Positions 57,822-64,000 of a DNA stretch of 64,000 nt are shown here, piece after piece. Numbering within the stretch: position 1 is the first letter of the stretch; every line of letters starts with the position of its first letter. Under the pieces are notes generated by a model. That model was not told where the DNA came from, searched no databases, and saw nothing but the letters and a program-made list of their open reading frames with translations. Made by a program: the position numbers and the translations under genes. The DNA is from Candidatus Latescibacterota bacterium (lineage in GTDB: Bacteria > Latescibacterota > UBA2968). The stretch is from contig JAJEHL010000026.1 of the NCBI GenBank assembly GCA_022823725.1, positions 558,001 through 622,000 on the forward strand. Direction: 5' to 3'.

Positions 57822-58382
57822 ATGATGAGCGATGGACAAATCATTTTTCAAGATACATTTGACGGCGCGCTCGATAGCGGGTGGTCGTGGTTGCGGGAAC
57901 ATCCCGATGATTGGCGGATTCGGGATGGCGGTCTGGAGATTTGCGTGCGTCCCGGTGTGAAGGACACGGTGCAGAATGCTTTGCTCAGATCCGCGCCAGA
58001 TCGCGGTGAGGGGGCTTATGCGATTGAGGTTACGATTACAAATCACAGCCAGCCGACGCAGCAATACGAGCAGGCGGGTATTACGTGGTATCACAATGGG
58101 GAGCCGGTGTTCAAAGAGGTCAAGGAACTCATTGATGGCGATTTGTACATTATTCCCGGGAAACAGCCGATGCCAACGCAGAGTGTTCGTTTGCGTCTTG
58201 TTGTTACCGCGAGTACATGGGAGGCGCAGTTTCGAGCCGAGGGTGAGACCGCATTCCAGACTGCGGCTTCGGGCGAACTGCCTCCGCCGGGCGATGATCA
58301 GGTGAGTATCCAGTGTTATAATGGTCCGGAAGAAGGCGATCATTGGATACGGTTTTCGGATTTTTGCGTTAGGCGCGTATAA
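57822..58382 (+). CDS. DUF1349-like concanavalin-fold protein
   Basis: 186 residues; SD CAGGAGA; ATG 57822 or 57825. The protein is one beta-sandwich: IIFQDTFDGALDSGWSWLRE, WRIRDGGLEICVRP, QAGITWYHNGEPVFKEVKE and VSIQCYNGPEEGDHWIRFSD. This is typical of the DUF1349/regulation-of-xylan-like family, which binds or processes carbohydrates. No signal peptide. It stands alone and ends in a terminator. Confidence 0.75.
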   Translation: MMSDGQIIFQDTFDGALDSGWSWLREHPDDWRIRDGGLEICVRPGVKDTVQNALLRSAPDRGEGAYAIEVTITNHSQPTQQYEQAGITWYHNGEPVFKEVKELIDGDLYIIPGKQPMPTQSVRLRLVVTASTWEAQFRAEGETAFQTAASGELPPPGDDQVSIQCYNGPEEGDHWIRFSDFCVRRV

Positions 58383-58383
58383 A

Positions 58384-58416
58384 AAAAGCACCATCTCAAA
58401 AGAGGTGGTGCTTTTT
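58384..58416. terminator. Bidirectional terminator
   Basis: AAAGCACCATCTC / GAGGTGGTGCTTT with AAAA loop, between the convergent DUF1349-like and cold-shock genes. Confidence 0.88.
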
Positions 58417-58440
58417 GGTTAATTCTGAATTAATTTCAGA

Positions 58441-58641
58441 TTATTGCTTGGTGACATTCGCAGCCTGGAGCCCTTTGGGGCCCTGGGTAACGTCAAACTC
58501 AACCAAGTCACCTTCGGACAAAGACTTAAAGCCTTCGGCCTGGATCGCTGAGAAATGGACGAAAACGTCTTCGCCACCTTCTTGCTCGATAAAGCCGAAT
58601 CCTTTGGCGTCGTTAAACCATTTAACTCTTCCTTCTGCCAA
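58441..58641 (-). CDS. csp: Cold-shock protein (CspA family)
   Basis: 66 residues, the full [23 protein letters not shown] (RNP1 KGFGFI) and [15 protein letters not shown] (RNP2 VFVHF). It binds single-stranded RNA and DNA and loosens RNA structure. A leader of over 40 bases precedes it, bounded by the terminator at 58686. Confidence 0.96.
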   Translation of the reverse strand: MAEGRVKWFNDAKGFGFIEQEGGEDVFVHFSAIQAEGFKSLSEGDLVEFDVTQGPKGLQAANVTKQ

Positions 58642-58685
58642 CGTACTTCACCACCTTTCTACATCGAAAATTGCACATCAGATCG

Positions 58686-58721
58686 AAAAAAAGGCAAGAA
58701 TCAGAAGTTTCGATTCTTGCC
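58686..58721 (-). terminator. Terminator of the M28-FtsX gene
   Basis: GGCAAGAATC / GATTCTTGCC with T run on the - strand. It separates the large gene ending at 58861 from the csp gene; a role as csp leader hairpin is also possible. Confidence 0.75.
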
Positions 58722-58860
58722 ATACCGTCTTTTCAGGCCGATTGTACAGGAAACAAAACAACACATTCTTAATACTTGGGCACAAATACCCATTATACAA
58801 AGGCAAAGATACCCTTTATCATCTCAGAAGTCAACGTTTTTTCAAAAAAAAAGTTCCATC

Positions 58861-61800
58861 TTAAACTGTAGCTCCGGCGAGCATCATCTGTCCTTTTTCC
58901 GTGTACTGCGCCTTATCTTCTGGTGCTACGGTGCGCCAGATCAGGAATTGTTTGCGCAACGCGTTCATAAAATTCTTGTTGACCCGCCGCCATGACGAGG
59001 CATCGCCCGATAGCCGATCTATGGTCAATGTCATGGCAAAAATATTGTGCTCACCTGTGGGTACCGCTTCAAAATGCACCTGCTGGCTCACGCCCAGATC
59101 ATAAGGTGCCAACCAGATTGTTGTGTCAATTGTGTGTCCCTGTCCGGTTGCGGTTTTAACTGAGCCGAGCCGCGCGCCATCTGTGTAAAATGTGCCCAGG
59201 CTCTCACCTGCATGCGCCTGGAAGTAATCGACGAGGAACACGGACAGGCCAAATACGTCTTTGCCGCCTACGGTAAATGGAAATTCAAAATGCCAGCGGT
59301 CGCCATCTGGATCGGGGAATTTCCATCGGCGCGTCACGTCGGGCACGGCCATCAGGGATGCCTGGCGCGCGGGATAGATTGACGAGAGCAAGACCACCAG
59401 CATGACCAGCATTGAGGATGTTACGGTCGAGAGTGCCGAATAATTTACGGTAAGACCTTGTAAGGCATCTTGCCACAGTAAAACTTTGACGACACTCTGT
59501 CCCAAAAGATACCCGCCAACGGTTCCCAAAACAGCGTAAACACATGCCTCGGCAATAAACAAGAAGGCGATGTGTACAGGTGCTAATCCCACGGAAGAAT
59601 AGATGCTGATTTCGCGGAAGCGTTCATACACCGATCCCATCATGGTATTGAGCACGATCAGCGCGGCGACCAAAATGGGGATAAACAAATTGGCCATGCC
59701 TTGCAAAGATGTATTGCCCAGGGAACTGTAAACCGCGACGCGTATGCCGCCATCTGCTGTTGGAATGCCTGCAAATAATACCACTGATAATCGGGATAAA
59801 AAGGACTTGATCTCGGCTTCGACATCTATCTCTTCGTGAAATCGCACGGCTACGGACTGCAGTGGACTGCCCACATCGCGCAACAGGGCATAGGGTACGA
59901 TCAAAATATCATCGGGATCCAGATGTTCAAATGGCATGGTCTCGACTTCGGGGCGCTCCAATCCCTGCCGTTCGCGGGTCTCGGTTTGCGACATAACGGT
60001 AATAAATTCGTCTTCGGTGACCTGAAAATCTGCCGGTGCCAACGGTTCTTCATCCAGATCGACAAACAGACGCATTTTCTCAGAATTGATCAGTCCAATT
60101 ACTGTGAGTCTTTTGCCAAAAAGGCGGATGTGCGCCTTGCCGACATCTCGTTCTGTGATACCCAGGGTCTCCGCTACTCGATCGGGCAAAATACAGGCAG
60201 ACTCACCCGGTTGAAACCAGCGTCCGATTCGCAGCAGGGTATCGATCTGCGTCACCTGGGCTTCTTCGGGTGACGCCCCCAGGATTCCCTGAACGCGCGA
60301 ATTTTTCTCCCCATAACGCAATACGGCTTTTGATTTTTTGTCTTCTCTTGTGGCAACATACCAGCTTCGGGGGGTTACGGTGCCTCTGTCTTTGAAATTT
60401 ATTCGCGCATAATCATAAGCCGTGTCTTCCAGTGGTCCCCAGAATTTGCTTCTGATCAGTATGCCGGGATACGCGCCTTCTGTATCGCGTTGAAGTTGGT
60501 GAAATTCCAATGCGGATTTGATAGAGGTAAAAGATAGCACGGTAAATGTCAGCAATACCAGGGTTGCAAATGTCAACCAGGTGCGTAGTTTGCGCTTTTT
60601 CATATTGGCAATACCCAGTTGAAATGCCGCCACTGATGCGCTGACCCGTCCTACATCGGTTTCGTGCAATAATACTTCGGCGCTGCGGAGTCGCCGGATG
60701 TTCTCGTTGAATCGGCCCGATAAAATCGAGATCACAAAAATCGCCAGTGCCAGAATTACAAAAGCCAGCAAAATTACAAAGGGATTGGAGAGGTCAAATG
60801 CGGGGTGTACCTGGGAGAGAAATATCCAGATGATGACAAAGACCAGGCCGATTCCGCCGATTTGCATTCGAATATCGGAAAATGTAAAGATCAACCGCTC
60901 GAGGAAAAATGCACAGGGGATGACGAGTAGCATGAAGAAAATCACGCCGCGGATCACATCGTTTTGCGTTGTTTTCACGTCTGGATATGCCCGCGATTCA
61001 ATACCCATGCCCGCGCGTGTGTGTTTTACAAAAGCATCCCATTGCTTTTCCTGCAGTGCGGTTTCTGCTTCGTCCAGATGTTGTTTTGCCTGCGCGTGTA
61101 ATACTTCCAGTCGCTGGTTTTCGATTGAGTATTGGCGCAGTTTTCGCATGCGCGACTCGTTCAACATCCACATATCTCGCGCTGCCTGATAGGGCGTGCG
61201 GATTAAGGATCCCGATGACAGGGTTTGAAATCCCTCGCCCCGGGCATCCCACTCGGTGTCCGCGCTTTTTGCGTTGAGCAACAAATAGCGCACGCCAATA
61301 GCGCCTGCGCGCATGGCTATTTTCACTTTTTCACCCGGGGATGTATAGACTACGCCGACGGGTTCGTCCGGCCCAAATCCGATGTCATAACCGTATTCTT
61401 GCGGTGCGGTATTGCCCACGCCATAGACGCTGATATTGGATAGTGTGTTCAAATATCGAGGATCGACTGTGCCGTAAAAATCGGTTGCCACGCAGGGGAA
61501 TAGGATGACGGTTTGCTTTGTGATCCACCAGTTCATGTTGAAATGACCGCTGTAAATTTTACCCTGCCGTCCCTGGTTGGGCGCGTACGTGATTTCACCG
61601 CTGTGCGGATCGATGTAGTACGCCCGCACATGTACGCGGCGTTCAGCTACGCCCGGGATATAGTATTCGCCGTTTTCATCTGCGAGGTCGTAGTAAATGC
61701 GCCGCACGCCTTTGATTGATTTTTCCAGGCCCATGCGCATGGCGGCTATTGCACCTGGTCGCGATTTGTCGGGAGTGATACTGCGCCGAGGGAAGGTGCG

Positions 61801-63387
61801 TACATATCCTTTTAGGCCGCGCATGCGGTCGATGGGATCCAGTTTGTAATCGGGTAAAAATTCTTCGCTATTGAAGGATATATCCAGCATGCCCGCGAGT
61901 ACGCGAATCTGTTTGGTCAGGTTGGCGTAGTTCACATACTCGGCCCGATCCAGAGGGGTATCCACGCGGAATCGCGCGTCGTTCACGGTTGTCAATGACA
62001 GTGCCGGGGTGCCGGCATAGAGTACGACTTCGCTGTCGCTTTTGATATTTTCGCCGGGGATGTACATGTCCCAGGTCATGCCGCCTTTGGGGTTGATGCC
62101 ATCGACCATGACGTCTTTTGATGGCACGCCCATGCCTTCGGCAATGGCGGTTGCATAGCGTACAAAGGATTTGCTAAATGTGGCAAAAAATCGCGTGGAG
62201 AAGTAATTGACCGCGGTATTGACGCCAAATCCCGCTGTTTGGGTCGATACGCCTATTTCGTCTGTTTGGCTCGAGAGATCCAGGCCGATGAACAGGTCGA
62301 TGTCAATGGGTTCGGTCATGAGCGCGGCAAAGTGCTCTTCTTTGCGCGAGTGCCGGTTCAGGAAGTCGCATATACCCCGGAATCCCAGGTGGTGTGCGGA
62401 GGATGCGAGGAAGAGGACGGTGTATTTGGGACGATGTGCTTGAAAATATTCAGCGAGGCGCATAAGTGCGACGATGCCACACGCCATTTCAGCGCCGGGT
62501 GCCTGTGCGGGTACGACAGACATGGCGTCGTAGTAGGCGTTGATGACTACGATTTTTTTCTTCATTACTGGATCCGATCCTTCGATCCAGCCCAATACGT
62601 TGGCTGCGTCGTCTTTCTTCCAGGGCATTCGAGATTCGAGTTGTACTTCTATTTCGCCCTGGTCTGCCAACAGAGTGCGTAACTTCTCACCGCGCTCGCG
62701 GTCGATCCAGAATCGCTCTACAGTGTTGGGTACTTGCAAAAATTTTGTTTCGGCCTGTGTATAAGATGTGGTGTCTGGCGCGATGAAAATGATTTGTTGC
62801 GCGCCCAGAACAGCGGCGTTGAGCCATTTGTTCCAGGTGTTGAAGTTCAGGAGGACGACTGTGTTTTCTACATTTTTGCCGTCGTAGGCTTTAAATTCGC
62901 CGTCGCCGCCGTCGATCAGGCGCGTTCGTATGCCGCCCGGTGGCAAGGTGGAGGTTTTCACGAGGTTGGGCCATAGTCCGGAGAGCGGAAAGACTGCGCC
63001 GGAGGAGAGGATGGTTAATTGGCTGCCTTCATCTACGGGTGAGGTTACGCCATAAGTTTCTGTTTCTACGTTTTTTAGATCCAGCGCGCGGAAGCGCTGT
63101 TCGATAAATTTCGCGGCGGCATCGTGTCCCGGATAGCCCGGTACGCGGGATTTATATTGGGTAAAGGTCGCCATTAATGCGCGTACTTCGGCTTCTGTGA
63201 TTTCGCGTTTTACGCGATCAGCTACGACTTCAGCTCCCGGTACAGGGGCTGGTTCTACGGGTTCGGGGGGTTGTAATCCCAGCATATTACGTAGCAAAGG
63301 GTCAACCGTACCGGGTCCTGAGATGACCGCGCCAAACCCAAATACAGCAACCCCGATTATTGCCAACCAACCGATGCGACGAGACAT
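58861..63387 (-). CDS. M28-peptidase-like/FtsX permease fusion, degenerate active site
   Basis: 1508 residues. After an N-terminal anchor (IGWLAIIGVAVFGFGAVISG) comes an M28-like domain, then membrane helices around 850-900, an FtsX/MacB-type permease core (SVAAFQLGIANMKKRKLRTW; LFIPILVAALIVLNTMMGSV; RFREISIYSSVGLAPVHIAF) and a C-terminal beta domain. M28 metal ligands look lost: HxD is AYYDA (Y285/Y286), the GA.D site is GAE (E300), and the catalytic EE is HH (332-333). Fold words (VPGYPGHDAAAKFIEQRF) remain. No ATPase is adjacent. It is probably an envelope transport or lipoprotein-handling permease with a non-catalytic sensor domain. Confidence 0.8.
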   Translation of the reverse strand: MSRRIGWLAIIGVAVFGFGAVISGPGTVDPLLRNMLGLQPPEPVEPAPVPGAEVVADRVKREITEAEVRALMATFTQYKSRVPGYPGHDAAAKFIEQRFRALDLKNVETETYGVTSPVDEGSQLTILSSGAVFPLSGLWPNLVKTSTLPPGGIRTRLIDGGDGEFKAYDGKNVENTVVLLNFNTWNKWLNAAVLGAQQIIFIAPDTTSYTQAETKFLQVPNTVERFWIDRERGEKLRTLLADQGEIEVQLESRMPWKKDDAANVLGWIEGSDPVMKKKIVVINAYYDAMSVVPAQAPGAEMACGIVALMRLAEYFQAHRPKYTVLFLASSAHHLGFRGICDFLNRHSRKEEHFAALMTEPIDIDLFIGLDLSSQTDEIGVSTQTAGFGVNTAVNYFSTRFFATFSKSFVRYATAIAEGMGVPSKDVMVDGINPKGGMTWDMYIPGENIKSDSEVVLYAGTPALSLTTVNDARFRVDTPLDRAEYVNYANLTKQIRVLAGMLDISFNSEEFLPDYKLDPIDRMRGLKGYVRTFPRRSITPDKSRPGAIAAMRMGLEKSIKGVRRIYYDLADENGEYYIPGVAERRVHVRAYYIDPHSGEITYAPNQGRQGKIYSGHFNMNWWITKQTVILFPCVATDFYGTVDPRYLNTLSNISVYGVGNTAPQEYGYDIGFGPDEPVGVVYTSPGEKVKIAMRAGAIGVRYLLLNAKSADTEWDARGEGFQTLSSGSLIRTPYQAARDMWMLNESRMRKLRQYSIENQRLEVLHAQAKQHLDEAETALQEKQWDAFVKHTRAGMGIESRAYPDVKTTQNDVIRGVIFFMLLVIPCAFFLERLIFTFSDIRMQIGGIGLVFVIIWIFLSQVHPAFDLSNPFVILLAFVILALAIFVISILSGRFNENIRRLRSAEVLLHETDVGRVSASVAAFQLGIANMKKRKLRTWLTFATLVLLTFTVLSFTSIKSALEFHQLQRDTEGAYPGILIRSKFWGPLEDTAYDYARINFKDRGTVTPRSWYVATREDKKSKAVLRYGEKNSRVQGILGASPEEAQVTQIDTLLRIGRWFQPGESACILPDRVAETLGITERDVGKAHIRLFGKRLTVIGLINSEKMRLFVDLDEEPLAPADFQVTEDEFITVMSQTETRERQGLERPEVETMPFEHLDPDDILIVPYALLRDVGSPLQSVAVRFHEEIDVEAEIKSFLSRLSVVLFAGIPTADGGIRVAVYSSLGNTSLQGMANLFIPILVAALIVLNTMMGSVYERFREISIYSSVGLAPVHIAFLFIAEACVYAVLGTVGGYLLGQSVVKVLLWQDALQGLTVNYSALSTVTSSMLVMLVVLLSSIYPARQASLMAVPDVTRRWKFPDPDGDRWHFEFPFTVGGKDVFGLSVFLVDYFQAHAGESLGTFYTDGARLGSVKTATGQGHTIDTTIWLAPYDLGVSQQVHFEAVPTGEHNIFAMTLTIDRLSGDASSWRRVNKNFMNALRKQFLIWRTVAPEDKAQYTEKGQMMLAGATV

Positions 63388-63410
63388 GGTGTTCCTTTCA
63401 AAAAGGAATT

Positions 63411-63647
63411 TTAGCGATTCGAACCAAAGCGCGTTCGCGCATTGGGCAGTGTAATACCAACAAGACGTTTGTTGCGATAGTGGTAAATATTTCCGTCATC
63501 TTCCATCACACTGTCATTGGCACACTGGGGCTTTTCAAAGCTGAGATACAGGACATCAGCCCCTTCATCATAATCACTCCAAACTTGCGGATATGGCAAA
63601 CGCAACAGTTCTGTAGCAAATGTCAGGTCAATTGTGGACGTGTCCAT
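63411..63647 (-). CDS. DUF2283-family protein (probable antitoxin)
   Basis: 78 residues. SDYDEGADVLYLSFEKPQ and MEDDGNIYHYRNKRLVGITL are the DUF2283 signature (YD…ADVLYI…; G.I…I…G). It overlaps the end of the next gene upstream by 25 bases. In many genomes DUF2283 genes sit with small RNase-like toxin genes, and the neighbour here fits. Confidence 0.75.
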   Translation of the reverse strand: MDTSTIDLTFATELLRLPYPQVWSDYDEGADVLYLSFEKPQCANDSVMEDDGNIYHYRNKRLVGITLPNARTRFGSNR

Positions 63648-63970
63648 ATCGTAGTTCTCCTGCGCATAATTTTATCCGGCCTTGAAGTTAAAAATGCTGT
63701 AATAATGAATCCATCTTCTTCGTCGCGATATATGGCACTACAGGTCTTCTCTGTAATATTAGTTGCTGCATAATGCCGCAATGCAATTGTTGCTCCTAAT
63801 TCTCCTGTGACCAGGTAATCAGGATCGGCAACTGTTTCGAGCACCTTTTCCCGGTTTCCGACCATATAATCATGAGACTCAGTGATATGAACCCATTGCC
63901 TGTGGGTCAATCTTATCGTATGCCCGTTAACAGAGGGTACCGTTGACAAAACAATATCTTCAAGTGACAT
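63623..63970 (-). CDS. Small nuclease-like (BECR-fold type) protein, candidate toxin
   Basis: 115 residues, start ATG 63970. RLTHRQWVHITESHDYMVGN, LETVADPDYLVTGELGATIA and GFIITAFLTSRPDKI follow the pattern R.T..RW.HI..HP.M.G…V..P..V…G…AR.Y…V.Y…DGFI.TAY.TR of small Barnase/RelE-like (BECR) proteins, with His and Arg/Lys candidates for catalysis. The overlapping DUF2283 gene downstream suggests a toxin-antitoxin pair with toxin first. Confidence 0.6.
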   Translation of the reverse strand: MSLEDIVLSTVPSVNGHTIRLTHRQWVHITESHDYMVGNREKVLETVADPDYLVTGELGATIALRHYAATNITEKTCSAIYRDEEDGFIITAFLTSRPDKIMRRRTTIWTRPQLT

Positions 63971-64000
63971 AAAGCTAAAATATATAGTATATAGTGCAGG

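Overview
The window looks like one contig of a Gram-negative, free-living heterotroph with a G+C-rich genome. It carries a System I cytochrome c maturation set, lipoproteins with lipoboxes, a TonB-type C-terminal domain, arylsulfatases, a uronate-type TIM-barrel protein and secreted proteins with paired dockerin-like EF-hand repeats. The style (sulfatases, Gfo/Idh/MocA oxidoreductase, NIPSNAP, M28-FtsX proteins, Rpn-type nuclease, 'DFLLFA..FG' calcium repeats) recalls uncultivated FCB-type lineages such as Latescibacterota or Poribacteria. That placement is an inference from gene style; no phylogenetic marker was compared.

Layout. 1-3446: truncated M32 carboxypeptidase, an MNT nucleotidyltransferase with a broken HEPN partner, an unknown protein, a SelW/Rdx-like selenoprotein with an in-frame UGA and a SECIS-like hairpin, and a Gfo/Idh/MocA oxidoreductase. 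3500-7653 and 15038-18311: the two halves of one leftward cytochrome c maturation operon (ccmE-ccmF-ccmH-ccmI-like | carboxypeptidase-like membrane protein-ccmA-ccmB-ccmC-ccmD-trmH). The operon is cut in the middle by a roughly 7.4-kb A+T-richer accessory island (7654-15037). The island holds Rpn-nuclease debris, three copies of a hairpin repeat, an aspartic-protease remnant, a HicB-like protein and a restriction-modification-like module: HTH-methyltransferase, PD-(D/E)XK nuclease, second methyltransferase and a convergent PD..ExT protein. A 36-bp perfect palindrome sits on the module's promoter.

18547-26814: a secreted protein, two sulfatases, a mannonate-dehydratase-like protein, a flavin/polyferredoxin membrane fusion and a YceI protein with a Gly/Arg tail. 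27031-29975: a leftward four-gene ECF sigma/anti-sigma operon with two exported proteins of unknown function. 30132-42081: a propeller-sensor histidine kinase and an NtrC-type regulator, now separated by LRR and glycosidase secreted proteins, mazEF with a broken second mazE, and an AAA-TPR protein. 42143-52176: an AAA ATPase/YdjM-like membrane module preceded by a 21-bp three-copy array, then a leftward operon of pyrK, a TPR-TonB lipoprotein, split carB and nnr. 52361-54282: tRNA-Ser(UGA), tRNA-Ser(GCU), gltX and tRNA-Gln(CUG). 54678-63970: NIPSNAP protein, endonuclease lipoprotein, HEAT-like protein, PIN toxin-antitoxin pair, DUF1349-like protein, cold-shock protein, a very large M28-like/FtsX fusion lacking recognisable catalytic residues, and a DUF2283-plus-nuclease pair.

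The items most worth following are the selenoprotein, the operon-splitting island with its R-M-like module and palindromic operator, the 21-bp array in front of the AAA/YdjM pair, and the degenerate M28-FtsX protein. Three families of interspersed palindromic repeats run through the window.
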